A DNA stretch of 64,000 nucleotides from PALSA-612 sp046729255 (GCA_046729255.1 JBKPGF010000062.1:27546-91545), one strand, 5' to 3'; positions 50,164 to 58,524 are shown, counted from the first letter of the stretch. The notes: generated from the letters alone by a model not told the origin. Translations and numbers: made by a program.

Positions 50164-50790
50164 CTACTCCTTGTCAGGCTGAGCTTCGGGCTCGGGTTCA
50201 GCTTCAGCCTCGGCCTCGGACGGCTCGTCCTCGGCCTCGGTCGTCTCGACCTCGGCCTCGACCTGCGGTGCAGCCTTCCGGTGCCGCTTGCGCTTCTTTT
50301 CCCTCGGCTCACGGAGGAGCGTGATCGTGCCGCCGGCGGCCTCGATCTTCTCGCGGGCCGACTGCGAGACGAGGTGGGCGGAGACCGTGAGCTTCTTCGT
50401 CAGGTCGCCCTGGCCGAGAATCTTCACGTCGATCCGGGTCGTGCGGATCAGGCGCTTCTCCTTCAACACCTCGGGCGTCACCTCATTGCCGGCGTCGAAC
50501 ACCCGCTCGAGGTCTCGGACGTTCACACCCTGGGTGCGGGTCCGGAACGGGCCGATCGGCATGGCGTCCTTCGACGTGTTGCCGCGCAGCTTGGGCAGCC
50601 GCATGAACAGCGGGGTCTGACCGCCCTCGAACCTCGCGTTCATCTTGTGCGAGCCCGAGCGCGCCTTCTGGCCCTTGATGCCGCGGCCGGCGTAGCGCCC
50701 CTTGCCGGAGCCCATGCCGCGGCCGACGCGCTTGCGCGCGGTGCGCTTCTGGGCCGGCTTGAGGCTGGAGAGGTTTATCTCACTGGGCAC
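50164..50790 (-). CDS. rplO: 50S ribosomal protein L15 with acidic C-terminal tail
   Basis: The first 150 residues are a normal L15 (RVGRGMGSGKGRYAGRGIKGQKARSG). A basic linker (REKKRKRHRK) then leads into an acidic tail of about 35 residues (EAEVETTEAEDEPSEAEAEA), so the protein is about 208 aa instead of about 147. GTG is the start. The tail is unusual for L15 and resembles extensions on S17, S3 and S5 in this operon. Confidence 0.95.
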   Translation of the reverse strand: MPSEINLSSLKPAQKRTARKRVGRGMGSGKGRYAGRGIKGQKARSGSHKMNARFEGGQTPLFMRLPKLRGNTSKDAMPIGPFRTRTQGVNVRDLERVFDAGNEVTPEVLKEKRLIRTTRIDVKILGQGDLTKKLTVSAHLVSQSAREKIEAAGGTITLLREPREKKRKRHRKAAPQVEAEVETTEAEDEPSEAEAEAEPEPEAQPDKE

Positions 50791-50792
50791 GA

Positions 50793-50972
50793 TCAGGACT
50801 CCTCCACCCGGACGAGGTGGCTGACCTTCCTCAGCATACCGGCGAGCTCAGGGCTCTCTGGACGCTCGACCGTACGGCCGATCTTGCCCAGCCCGAGCGC
50901 GCGCAGCGTGCCCCGGTGCTTCTGCGTCTCGCCGATCTGGCTGCGGACCTGCGTGATCTTCAGCGTCTTCAC
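50793..50972 (-). CDS. rpmD: 50S ribosomal protein L30
   Basis: The 59-aa product reads KTLKITQVRSQIG, then HRGTLRALGLGKIGRTVERP, diagnostic of L30. The GTG start overlaps the rpsE stop (GTGA). It is too short for many ORF callers. Confidence 0.94.
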   Translation of the reverse strand: MKTLKITQVRSQIGETQKHRGTLRALGLGKIGRTVERPESPELAGMLRKVSHLVRVEES

Positions 50973-51565
50973 TCGGTCGCCTCCGCTGTCTCAGCCTCGG
51001 GCGCTGCCTCCTCGGTAACAGCCGCCGGAGCCTCGGGCTCTTCGGCGACTTTCGCCTTCGGAATCGGCAGCACCTCGGCAATCGTCTTGCCGCGCGCCAG
51101 CGCGACGTCCTCGGGCGTTCGCAGGCGCTGGAGCCCGTTGACCGTCGCCTTGAGCATGTTGATGGGGTTCGTCGTACCGAGGCTCTTCGCGAGGATGTCG
51201 CGCACGCCGCCGAGCTCGAGCACGGCGTGAACGCCGCCGCCCGCAATGACGCCGGTGCCCTCGCTGGCCGGCCGCAGCAGGACGCGCGCAGCGCCGTACT
51301 CGCCGATGATCTCGTGCGTGATCGTCGTGCCCTTGCGCGGCACGACGAACATGTTCTTCTTGGCATCCTCGACCGCCTTCGAGATGGCGAGCGGAACCTC
51401 GCGGGCCTTGCCGTAACCGAGGCCGACCTTGTCCACCTCGTCACCGATGACGACGAGCGCGGTAAACGAGAAGCGCCGGCCGCCCTTGACGACCTTCGCC
51501 ACACGGTTGATCTCGACGACGCGCTCCTTGAGCTCCCGTGTCTCCTGGAAGTCTCCGACCGTCAA
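50969..51565 (-). CDS. rpsE: 30S ribosomal protein S5
   Basis: The 198-aa product has the S5 core (VVEINRVAKVVKGGRRFSFTA, VGLGYGKAREVPLAI, IIGEYGAARVLLRPASEGTG). The TTG at 51565 overlaps the rplR stop (TTGA) and follows a G-rich ribosome-binding site. The C-terminus has about 30 extra Ala/Glu/Pro-rich residues. Confidence 0.94.
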   Translation of the reverse strand: MTVGDFQETRELKERVVEINRVAKVVKGGRRFSFTALVVIGDEVDKVGLGYGKAREVPLAISKAVEDAKKNMFVVPRKGTTITHEIIGEYGAARVLLRPASEGTGVIAGGGVHAVLELGGVRDILAKSLGTTNPINMLKATVNGLQRLRTPEDVALARGKTIAEVLPIPKAKVAEEPEAPAAVTEEAAPEAETAEATE

Positions 51566-51918
51566 AATTCGAGCCCCCCTTCGCGGGCGCCCTCGGCGAG
51601 CGCCTTCACGCGTCCGTGGTACAGGTAGCCGGCGCGGTCGAATACGCAGGCGTCGATGCCGGCCTGCTTCGCGGCGGCAGCGAGCTGCTTGCCGACCTCC
51701 GTGGCCTGGTCCGTCTTCGTGCCCTTGAAGCTCTTGGGCAGGGCCTTCCACGAGGCCGACGCGAGCGTCTTGCCCTCGAGGTCGTCGATGAGCTGCGCGT
51801 AGATGCCGACGTTCGAGCGGAAGACGGCGAGGCGCGGTCGCTCGGCCGTCCCCGAGACCTTGCCGCGGACGCGCCGGCGGCGGCGTACGCGAGCGTCACG
51901 AGTCGTAACTTTCGTCAT
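51562..51918 (-). CDS. rplR: 50S ribosomal protein L18
   Basis: The 118-aa product has RRRRVRGKVSGTAERPRLAVF and GYLYHGRVKALAEGAREGGLEF at the end, typical of L18, which binds 5S rRNA. It overlaps both rplF and rpsE by four bases. Confidence 0.95.
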   Translation of the reverse strand: MTKVTTRDARVRRRRRVRGKVSGTAERPRLAVFRSNVGIYAQLIDDLEGKTLASASWKALPKSFKGTKTDQATEVGKQLAAAAKQAGIDACVFDRAGYLYHGRVKALAEGAREGGLEF

Positions 51919-52448
51919 GCGCGCTTCCCGACCTTCCGGCGGACGTACTCGCCCTCGTAACGGATGCCCTTGCCCTTGTACGGCTCAGGCGGCCGCACCT
52001 TGCGCACTTCGGCGGCCGTTTGCCCGACGAGCTGTTTGTCGATCCCCGAGACGACGACCTCGGTTGGCTGCGGCACCTCGAAGCTGATGCCGGGGCGCGG
52101 CGATACGACGACGGGATGCGAGAAGCCGACGGTGAGCTCGAGGTCGGAGCCGCGGAGCGCGGCCCGGAAGCCGACGCCCTGGATCTCCAGCCGCTTCTGG
52201 AAACCCTTCGTCACGCCCTCGACCATGTTCGCGACGAGCGAGCGCGTCAGCCCGTGCAGCGCGCGGTCCTCACCGCGGTCCGTCGGCCGTGTGACGACGA
52301 GCGTCTCCTCCTCCTTCTCCACCGAGATGCGCGCAGGCAGCTGCTGGCTCAACTCGCCGAGCGGCCCGTTGACCTGGATGCGGCCGGCGGTGATGGCGAC
52401 GTTGACGCCAGCGGGCAGCTCGATTGGTTGTCGTCCGATTCGGCTCAT
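51915..52448 (-). CDS. rplF: 50S ribosomal protein L6
   Basis: The 177-aa product begins MSRIGRQPIELPAGVNVAI and ends with PPEPYKGKGIRYEGEYVRRK, diagnostic of L6. No extension is seen. It lies 16 bp after rpsH. Confidence 0.96.
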   Translation of the reverse strand: MSRIGRQPIELPAGVNVAITAGRIQVNGPLGELSQQLPARISVEKEEETLVVTRPTDRGEDRALHGLTRSLVANMVEGVTKGFQKRLEIQGVGFRAALRGSDLELTVGFSHPVVVSPRPGISFEVPQPTEVVVSGIDKQLVGQTAAEVRKVRPPEPYKGKGIRYEGEYVRRKVGKRA

Positions 52449-52464
52449 TCGCTCAAATCACTCG

Positions 52465-52860
52465 TCACCAGACGAAGCAGATGACCTCGCCGCCGATTCC
52501 CTTCTGCTCGGCCGTGCGGCTCGTCATGACGCCGTTGGAGGTGGACAGGATCGCGGTGCCCATGCCGCCGAGAACGCGCGGCAGCCGGTCCTTGCGCGCG
52601 TAGACGCGGCGGCCCGGCTTCGAGATCCGCTTGAGGTCGGTGATGATGCGCTCGCGGTTGCGACCGTACTTCAGCTCGATCACAAGTCTGTTGAAGCTGT
52701 CGCCCTCCTCGATCCGGTAGTCGCGGACGTAGCCCTCCTCCTTCAGCAGGCGGGCGATCTCCACCTTGGCGCGCGAGGTCGGCATCTCCACGGTGTCGTG
52801 GAGCGCCTTGTTCGCGTTCCGGATCCTGGCGAGCATGTCGGCGATGGGATCAGTGAGCAT
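52465..52860 (-). CDS. rpsH: 30S ribosomal protein S8
   Basis: The 131-aa product begins MLTDPIADMLARIRNANKA and ends with STSNGVMTSRTAEQKGIGGE plus VICFVW, diagnostic of S8, which binds central-domain 16S rRNA and represses spc operons in some bacteria. Confidence 0.96.
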   Translation of the reverse strand: MLTDPIADMLARIRNANKALHDTVEMPTSRAKVEIARLLKEEGYVRDYRIEEGDSFNRLVIELKYGRNRERIITDLKRISKPGRRVYARKDRLPRVLGGMGTAILSTSNGVMTSRTAEQKGIGGEVICFVW

Positions 52861-52869
52861 CGTTCTCTC

Positions 52870-53055
52870 CTACCACGAGGCCTTCGTCATGCCGGGGATC
52901 ACGCCCTGGTGCGCGAGCTCGCGCAGGCAGATCCGGCAGAGGCCGAACTTCCGGTACACGGCACGCGGGCGGCCGCAGCGGTTACAGCGGCGGTGCGCCT
53001 GCGTCGGGTACTTGGGCGTGCGGGACGCCTTCGCGATCATGGACTTCTTCGCCAC
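52870..53055 (-). CDS. rpsN: 30S ribosomal protein S14, type Z (zinc form)
   Basis: The 61-aa product has the four zinc cysteines in CNRCGRPRAVYRKFGLCRIC and ends with IPGMTKASW. The GTG start overlaps the rplE stop by one base. It is the short zinc form, not the long zinc-independent form. Confidence 0.95.
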   Translation of the reverse strand: MAKKSMIAKASRTPKYPTQAHRRCNRCGRPRAVYRKFGLCRICLRELAHQGVIPGMTKASW

Positions 53056-53627
53056 TAGCTCTCTCCTTCTGCTGCTGCAAACGGAAGACCGAGGCCGGCG
53101 AGGAGCGCGCGCGCTTCCTCGTCCGTCTTGGCGGTGGTCGTGATCGTCACGTCGAGGCCGCGGATCTGCGCAACGTCGTCGTAGTCGATCTCGGGAAAGA
53201 TGATCTGCTCGCGCAGGCCGATGGAGTAGTTCCCACGACCGTCGAACGAGCGCGGGCTCAGGCCGCGGAAGTCGCGGATGCGGGGCAGCGCGATCGAGAC
53301 GAGCCGGTCGAGGAACTCGTACATGCGCGCGCCGCGAAGCGTCACCTTCGTGCCGACGGGCATGCCCGTGCGGATCTTGAAGCCGGCGATCGACGTCCGC
53401 GCACGGCGCAGCTGGGCCCGCTGCCCGGCGATCTGGGTCAGCTCGTCCATCGCGGCGTCCAGCAGCTTCGCCTCGGTCTTTGCCTCGCCGACGCCCATGT
53501 TGAGCGTGATCTTCTCCACCTTCGGCACCTGCATGACCGAGCTGACGCCCAGCTCGTCCTTGAGCTGCGTCCGAAGCTCCTGCTCGTAGAGCACCTTGAG
53601 GCGCGGTGCGTAGCCGTTCTCGCTCAT
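53055..53627 (-). CDS. rplE: 50S ribosomal protein L5
   Basis: The 190-aa product has MQVPKVEKITLNMGVGEAKT and FPEIDYDDVAQIRGLDVTI, diagnostic of L5, which binds 5S rRNA. It overlaps rplX by four bases. Confidence 0.96.
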   Translation of the reverse strand: MSENGYAPRLKVLYEQELRTQLKDELGVSSVMQVPKVEKITLNMGVGEAKTEAKLLDAAMDELTQIAGQRAQLRRARTSIAGFKIRTGMPVGTKVTLRGARMYEFLDRLVSIALPRIRDFRGLSPRSFDGRGNYSIGLREQIIFPEIDYDDVAQIRGLDVTITTTAKTDEEARALLAGLGLPFAAAEGES

Positions 53628-54007
53628 CTGTGCTCACCCTCGTCGATCTCTTGCCGGCAGTCTGCTCGCCGGCAGACGCGCAGCTTCACCTGTCGGCCCT
53701 TGATGTCCTTGAACTTCATCCCGACTCGCGTGGGCCGTCCGCACGAGGGGCAGATGACCATGACGTTCGACACCGGGATCGGCGCCGGCTTGTCGATGAC
53801 GCCGCCCGGTTGAATCATCGTGCCACCCATGCGGTTCGAGTCCTTCATCGGGCGCGGCTTCGTGTGCCGCTTGACGACGTTGAGGTTCTCGACGATCACG
53901 CGACCCTCCGCGGGGCGTGCCTCGAGCACGCGGCCCTGCTTGCCGCGATCCTTGCCGGCGATCACGTGCACCGTGTCGCCCTTCTTGACTCGCATGGTCG
54001 TGGCCAT
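53624..54007 (-). CDS. rplX: 50S ribosomal protein L24
   Basis: The 127-aa product has the KOW motif (RVKKGDTVHVIAGKDRGKQG) and NVVKRHTKPRP. The C-terminal part has a CPSCG...CRRADC arrangement that could bind zinc and runs about 20 residues longer than common L24 proteins. It lies 2 bp after rplN. Confidence 0.94.
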   Translation of the reverse strand: MATTMRVKKGDTVHVIAGKDRGKQGRVLEARPAEGRVIVENLNVVKRHTKPRPMKDSNRMGGTMIQPGGVIDKPAPIPVSNVMVICPSCGRPTRVGMKFKDIKGRQVKLRVCRRADCRQEIDEGEHR

Positions 54008-54009
54008 GG

Positions 54010-54378
54010 CTACAGCACCTCCGGTGCGAGGGAGACGATCTTCATGAAGTTGCGCTCGCGCAGCTCGCGAGCCACCGGCCCGAAGATGCGCGTGCCGCGC
54101 GGGTTCTGGGCGGTGTCGATGATGACGGCGGCGTTCTCGTCGAACGAGATCGTCGTGCCGTCGTCGCGGCCCTGCGGCTTTCTCGTGCGAACGACAACAG
54201 CGCGCACGACCTCGCCCTTCTTCACCTGGCCCTGGGGCGTGGCCGTCTTCACGGTGCCGACGATGATGTCGCCCACCCGCGCGTAGCGCCGGTGGGACCC
54301 GCCGAGCACGCGGATACAGAGGAGCTCGCGGGCTCCCGTGTTGTCGGCAACGCGGACACGTGTCTCCTGCTGGATCAC
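54010..54378 (-). CDS. rplN: 50S ribosomal protein L14
   Basis: The 122-aa product begins with IQQETRVRVADNTGARELLC and ends GPVARELRERNFMKIVSLAPEVL in pieces typical of L14. The GTG at 54378 is chosen from this conserved N-terminus. It is separated from rpsQ by a 163-bp gap containing a hairpin repeat. Confidence 0.96.
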   Translation of the reverse strand: MIQQETRVRVADNTGARELLCIRVLGGSHRRYARVGDIIVGTVKTATPQGQVKKGEVVRAVVVRTRKPQGRDDGTTISFDENAAVIIDTAQNPRGTRIFGPVARELRERNFMKIVSLAPEVL

Positions 54379-54410
54379 AGGTCGTCCTCCGAACAGGTCG
54401 TGCCCGCCGA

Positions 54411-54511
54411 CCGCGAAATGCGAGCCTTGCAAGGACGCAGGGAGCGCGCGTACCCGCAGGGTACGGGTGCGACCGAGGACGCCGCGAGGCGACGCATTGC
54501 AGCGGCTCGGG
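54411..54511. repeat. Hairpin repeat copy C (between rpsQ and rplN)
   Basis: The core reads AAGGACGCAGGGAGCG, an apical stem CGTACCC-gca-GGGTACG, then GCGACCGAGGACG and CGCGAGGCGACGC. The whole 163-bp gap, not only the core, aligns with the rplW-rplB gap (copy D). It interrupts an otherwise tightly packed ribosomal operon. Confidence 0.7.
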
Positions 54512-54541
54512 AGGTGCGAGATGTGAGGAGGGCGACCGTCA

Positions 54542-55213
54542 TTACTTGGCCGCTTCCACCACTTCCGCGAGGCGCCACCGCTTCGTCTTCGAGAGCGGCC
54601 GCGTCTCGACGATCCGCACGAGATCACCGACGTTTGCCTCGTTGCGCTCGTCGTGAGCGTGGAACTTCGCCGAGCGGCGGATGATCTTCTTGTAGCGGCG
54701 GTGCGCCTTCAGCGTCTCGACGCGGACGACGATCGTCTTGTCCATCGCGCTCGAGACGACGACGCCACGGCGCTCCTGGCGCTGCCCGCGCTCGTGCTCC
54801 GGCTTCGCCTCACGCGTGCGCGGCTTGCGACCTTCGGATGCTCGCACGGGCTTCGGGCGCTGGCGACGCTCGGAACGCGGGACGTGCTTCCGCTTCTTCT
54901 TCGCGGCGGGCCCGGGCGCCTCGACGGCCACGTCGGCCGCAGCCGCTTCTGCCGCGGCCTCGTCGGCCGGAGCTTCGGCGGCGGGCTCTGCAGCCTCCGT
55001 CTCGGCCGCGGGCTCGTCAGCCTCTGCCTCGGCGGCCGGCTCGTCAGGCGCCTCGGCTTCGGGGGCAGGCTCTGGTGCCTCCTCCTCCTCCTCAGCAGCC
55101 GGCTCCTCAGCCGTGGGCTCGTCCGGCGTCTCCGCCTCGGCCACGGGCTCTTCCGAAGCCTCGGGCTCCTGCACCATCTCTTCAGTTGTCTCGTTCTTCT
55201 CTTCGTCCGCCAT
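54542..55213 (-). CDS. rpsQ: 30S ribosomal protein S17 with very long N-terminal extension
   Basis: The S17 core occupies residues about 144-223 (RRGVVVSSAMDKTIVVRVE, then FHAHDERNEANVGDLVRIVE). Before it lie an acidic Ala/Glu/Pro stretch (residues 1-100) and a basic stretch (104-148, with KKKRKHVPRSERRQRPKP). A normal S17 is about 85 aa, so this protein is more than doubled. The frame is continuous, and the ATG at 55213 lies 2 bp from rpmC, so the extension is translated if that start is used. No internal start with a good ribosome-binding site is obvious. Confidence 0.93.
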   Translation of the reverse strand: MADEEKNETTEEMVQEPEASEEPVAEAETPDEPTAEEPAAEEEEEAPEPAPEAEAPDEPAAEAEADEPAAETEAAEPAAEAPADEAAAEAAAADVAVEAPGPAAKKKRKHVPRSERRQRPKPVRASEGRKPRTREAKPEHERGQRQERRGVVVSSAMDKTIVVRVETLKAHRRYKKIIRRSAKFHAHDERNEANVGDLVRIVETRPLSKTKRWRLAEVVEAAK

Positions 55214-55215
55214 GT

Positions 55216-55419
55216 CTACGTTCGCTCCACCTGGGCCTCGCGCTCGCGCTGGACGGTGAGGATCCGTGCGATCTCCCGCTTCGCCAGCCGCAGCCGGGCG
55301 CTGTTGTCGAGCGCGCCGGTCGCCGCCTGGAAGCGGAGGTTGAACAGCTCCTGCCGCGTGTCCGCGAGCTTCTGCTGCAAGTCGTCGTCGGTCAGGTCGC
55401 GTAGCTCTCGCGCCCTCAT
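55216..55419 (-). CDS. rpmC: 50S ribosomal protein L29
   Basis: The 67-aa product has ELRDLTDDDLQQKLADTRQE and LFNLRFQAATGALDNSARL, diagnostic of L29, at the peptide exit tunnel. It lies 9 bp after rplP. Confidence 0.95.
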   Translation of the reverse strand: MRARELRDLTDDDLQQKLADTRQELFNLRFQAATGALDNSARLRLAKREIARILTVQREREAQVERT

Positions 55420-55428
55420 GCCGTCACC

Positions 55429-55851
55429 TCACTCAAAGAGCTCACCTTCACGCTTGACCACCTTCGTACGAATGGACAGCTTGTTGCCCGCCAGGCGCAG
55501 CGCCTCCTTGCCGAGCGCCTCGGGCACGCCTGCGAGCTCGAACATCACCCGGCCGGGCTTGACGACCGCGACCCAGCCTTCCGGAGAGCCCTTGCCGGAG
55601 CCCATGCGGGTCTCGGCCGGCTTCGAGGTGAAGGGCTTGTCGGGGAAGACGTTGATCCACACCTTGCCGCCACGCTTGATCTTTCGCGTCATGGCGATTC
55701 GGGCAGCCTCGATCTCGCGGTTCGTGAGCCAGCCGGCGTCGAGCGCCTTCAGGCCGTAGTCGCCGTACTGGACGGTGAGCTGGCCCTTGGAGGTGCCCCG
55801 CCGTCGGCCGCGATGCTGCTTGCGGAACTTCGTCTTGCGCGGCATCAGCAT
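55429..55851 (-). CDS. rplP: 50S ribosomal protein L16
   Basis: The 140-aa product begins MLMPRKTKFRKQHRGRRRG and has GRVMFELAGVPEALGKEALR, diagnostic of L16. The first ATG overlaps the rpsC stop (TGATG); a second ATG two codons later is also possible. Confidence 0.96.
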   Translation of the reverse strand: MLMPRKTKFRKQHRGRRRGTSKGQLTVQYGDYGLKALDAGWLTNREIEAARIAMTRKIKRGGKVWINVFPDKPFTSKPAETRMGSGKGSPEGWVAVVKPGRVMFELAGVPEALGKEALRLAGNKLSIRTKVVKREGELFE

Positions 55852-56861
55852 CAGGAGTCGGCCTCCTCGCTGCTCTCCGGCGTCTCGGTCAACTCGGGCG
55901 CCTCGGCAGGCGCCTCGACCACCGGCTCGGCCTCAGCCGGCGGCTCGATGGCCTCGGCCGTCGGCTCCGTGACCTCGGCCGTCGGCTCCGTGACCTCAGC
56001 CGTCGGCTCGGTGGTCTCATCCACGCTCTCGGGCGGCTCCGCCGCCTCTTCGCGGCGCCTGCGGCCTCGGCCGCGCTCGGGACGGCGCCTGCGCACAGGC
56101 CCGAGCCCTTCGCGGTCGGGACCGCGGCGGCCTTCCCGCTGCCCGAGACCTTCGGGACGCGTGCCGCGCCGGCGGGCCTGATCCTCGTCGGAGAGCCGCA
56201 CCTCGCGGTCGCCCGTCGCCCCCTCGTAGCCCTCCGGCATGATCTCGCCCTTGTTGATCCAGACCTTGACGCCGATGCGGCCGAACGTCGTCTTCGCCTC
56301 GGCGAAGCCGTAGTCGATGTCAGCTCGCAGCGTATGCAGCGGCACGCGGCCCTCGGAGTACTTCTCGGACCTCGACATCTCCGTTCCGCCGAGCCGGCCG
56401 CCGCACTGCACTTTGACGCCCTGGGCGCCCGAGCGCATGGCGGAGGCCAGGGAGCGCTTCATCGCACGTCGGAAGCTGACGCGGTTCTCGAGCTGCTCCG
56501 CGATCGACTGCGCGACGAGCTTCGCGTTCAGCTCGGGGCGCTTGATCTCGTTGATGTTGATCTGGACGTTTTTCTGCGTCATCGCGTGGATCTCGCGGCG
56601 TAGCGCGTCGACCTCCACACCCGACTTGCCGATGACGATCCCGGGCCTGGCCGTATAGACGTCGATCGTCACGCGCTGCTTGTCCTTGCGAATCAGGATG
56701 TCCGAGAGACCCGCGTGCGCGAGCTTTCCGTAGATGTGCTCGCGGATCTTCACGTCCTCGAGCAGCGCGCCTGCGAACTCCTTGTTCGACGTGTACCAGT
56801 TCGACTTCCAGTCGTGGATGACGCCGACGCGCAGGCCGCCTGGGTGGACTTTCTGGCCCAT
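55851..56861 (-). CDS. rpsC: 30S ribosomal protein S3 with long C-terminal extension
   Basis: Residues 1-215 are a normal S3: MGQKVHPGGLRVGVIHDWKS, the KH-domain motif RPGIVIGKSG, and GRLGGTEMSRSEKYSEGRVP. A tail of about 120 residues follows, first Arg/Gly-rich (RGRGRRRREE), then acidic with three heptad units of the type TEPTAEV. The total is 336 aa against a usual 210-280. The ATG at 56861 overlaps the rplV stop by one base; a longer frame is antisense-free but lacks S3 similarity. Confidence 0.95.
   Translation of the reverse strand: MGQKVHPGGLRVGVIHDWKSNWYTSNKEFAGALLEDVKIREHIYGKLAHAGLSDILIRKDKQRVTIDVYTARPGIVIGKSGVEVDALRREIHAMTQKNVQININEIKRPELNAKLVAQSIAEQLENRVSFRRAMKRSLASAMRSGAQGVKVQCGGRLGGTEMSRSEKYSEGRVPLHTLRADIDYGFAEAKTTFGRIGVKVWINKGEIMPEGYEGATGDREVRLSDEDQARRRGTRPEGLGQREGRRGPDREGLGPVRRRRPERGRGRRRREEAAEPPESVDETTEPTAEVTEPTAEVTEPTAEAIEPPAEAEPVVEAPAEAPELTETPESSEEADS
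55952..56014. repeat. 21-bp tandem repeat, three units, in the rpsC 3' end
   Basis: Three consecutive 21-bp units start at 55952, 55973 and 55994. The first two are identical and the third differs at three positions. They encode the repeated heptad in the acidic S3 tail, so the unit is a codon multiple and copy-number change would stay in frame. Confidence 0.85.
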
Positions 56862-57391
56862 TACGACTCCTCCGTCTTCTTCCGGCGAGGCGCACGGGTG
56901 CGCTTCGGCTTGTCCTCGGCGGCCGCTGCTTCGGCCACGGGCTCCGTCGCCTTCGGCTTCGTCGCTCGCTTGCGGGCGGGCTTGGCGGGCGCCTCCGCGG
57001 CAGTCGGCTTTGCCTGCGCCCGTGCGGGCTTCGCCTCGCCGGGCACCGGCGCGAGCTTGACCGTGATGTGGCAGGTGTGCTTGCGGATCCGGGCGGCGCG
57101 ACCCCGCGCGCGGGCGCGCCAGCGCTTCAGGGTCGGACCCTCGTCCACGTACGCGGCGCTCACGTAGAGGTCGTCGCCAACGAGCCCGTGGTTCGCCTCC
57201 GCGTTCGCGATAGCCGAGCGCAGCACCTTCTCGACGTCGCGGGCGGCCGCCCGCGACGTGAAGGCGAGGACGGTACGCGCCTCGGGCACGCTGCGGCCGC
57301 GGATGTGCTCGACGACGAGCCGTGCCTTCCGCGGCGACGTCCGCACCCACTTGGCCTGCGCGTGAACTTCCTGTGTTGCCGTCTCGGCCAT
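56861..57391 (-). CDS. rplV: 50S ribosomal protein L22 with C-terminal extension
   Basis: The core (residues about 1-117) has AKWVRTSPRKARLVVEHIRG and VDEGPTLKRWRARARGRAAR, then HTCHITVKL. A tail of about 58 residues rich in Ala, Lys and Pro follows (KPARKRATKPKATEPVAEAA). The ATG at 57391 overlaps the rpsS stop (TGATG) and is preferred over the TTG just before it. Confidence 0.95.
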   Translation of the reverse strand: MAETATQEVHAQAKWVRTSPRKARLVVEHIRGRSVPEARTVLAFTSRAAARDVEKVLRSAIANAEANHGLVGDDLYVSAAYVDEGPTLKRWRARARGRAARIRKHTCHITVKLAPVPGEAKPARAQAKPTAAEAPAKPARKRATKPKATEPVAEAAAAEDKPKRTRAPRRKKTEES

Positions 57392-57678
57392 CAAACCTTC
57401 TTCACCCGTGCCTGCCGGTCACCACCGGCGTGTGAGCGGAACGTCCGGGTCGGCGCGAACTCGCCGAGCTTGTGGCCCACCATCTGCTCCGAGATGAAGA
57501 CCGGCACGTGCTTGCGGCCGTCGTGGACCGCGATCGTGTGCCCGACCATCTCGGGGAACACGGTCGAGGTGCGCGACCAGGTCCGGACCATCTGCTTCGA
57601 CCCGGAGGTGTTCATCGCCTCGATTCGCTTCATGAGCCGCTCTTCCACGAACGGCCCCTTCTTCGTCGATCGACCCAT
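57391..57678 (-). CDS. rpsS: 30S ribosomal protein S19
   Basis: The 95-aa product begins MGRSTKKGPFVEERLMKRIE and has HVPVFISEQMVGHKLGEFAP, diagnostic of S19. It lies 3 bp after rplB. Confidence 0.96.
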   Translation of the reverse strand: MGRSTKKGPFVEERLMKRIEAMNTSGSKQMVRTWSRTSTVFPEMVGHTIAVHDGRKHVPVFISEQMVGHKLGEFAPTRTFRSHAGGDRQARVKKV

Positions 57679-57681
57679 GCG

Positions 57682-58524
57682 CTACCTCTTGTCCTTGCCG
57701 CGGCGCCGGCCGCGGACGATGAGCTTGTCTGACTCCTTGTGCTTCCGGCGCGTGCGCTTGCCGAGCGTCGGCACGCCCCAGGGCGTGACCGGGTGACGCC
57801 CACCCTTCGACTTGCCCTCACCACCGCCGTGCGGGTGGTCGACCGGGTTCATCGCAGAGCCGCGCACCGTCGGCCGGCGGCCGCGCCATCGTGAGCGCCC
57901 CGCCTTGCCCCCAGTGACGTTCGAGTGGTCGAGGTTCCCGACCTGCCCGACCGTCGCCCGGCACGTTAGCAGCACCCGCCTGAGCTCCCCGGAGGGAAGG
58001 CGCAGCACCGCGTACGGGTCGTCCTTCGCGACGAGCTGGACCGACGAGCCGGCGCTACGCGCCATCTGGCCGCCCCGCCCCGGCTTGAGCTCGACGTTGT
58101 GAACAAGCGTGCCCGTCGGGATGCGGCGCAGTGGCAGCGCGTTTCCGGGCTTGATGTCGGCCTCCGGGCCAGACTCGACCGTGGAACCGGCGCGCAGGCC
58201 GGCGGGCGCGAGGATGTACGACTTCGCGCCGTCGGCGTAGTGGAGCAGCGCGATGCGCGCCGACCGGTTGGGGTCGTACTCGATCGCGGCCACCTTCGCC
58301 GGCACGCCGTCCTTCGTCCGCTTGAAGTCGACGACGCGGAAGCGACGCTTGTGGCCGCCTCCCCGGTGACGGGTCGTGATGCGGCCGTGCTTGTTGCGAC
58401 CGCCCTTCTTCGTCACCGGCTCGGTGAGGCTCTTCTCGGGCTCCGACTTCGTGACCTCGTCGAACGTCGAGACGGTCATCCAGCGGCGACCCGGGCTCGT
58501 GGGCTTGAACTTGCGCACCGGCAC
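57682..58524 (-). CDS. rplB: 50S ribosomal protein L2
   Basis: The 280-aa product has KFKPTSPGRRWMTVSTFDEV, then KKGGRNKHGRITTRHRGGGH and MNPVDHPHGGGEGKS with the conserved histidine of the peptidyl-transferase region. The GTG start is preceded by GGGAGG. A 166-bp gap with a hairpin repeat lies upstream. Confidence 0.96.
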   Translation of the reverse strand: MPVRKFKPTSPGRRWMTVSTFDEVTKSEPEKSLTEPVTKKGGRNKHGRITTRHRGGGHKRRFRVVDFKRTKDGVPAKVAAIEYDPNRSARIALLHYADGAKSYILAPAGLRAGSTVESGPEADIKPGNALPLRRIPTGTLVHNVELKPGRGGQMARSAGSSVQLVAKDDPYAVLRLPSGELRRVLLTCRATVGQVGNLDHSNVTGGKAGRSRWRGRRPTVRGSAMNPVDHPHGGGEGKSKGGRHPVTPWGVPTLGKRTRRKHKESDKLIVRGRRRGKDKR

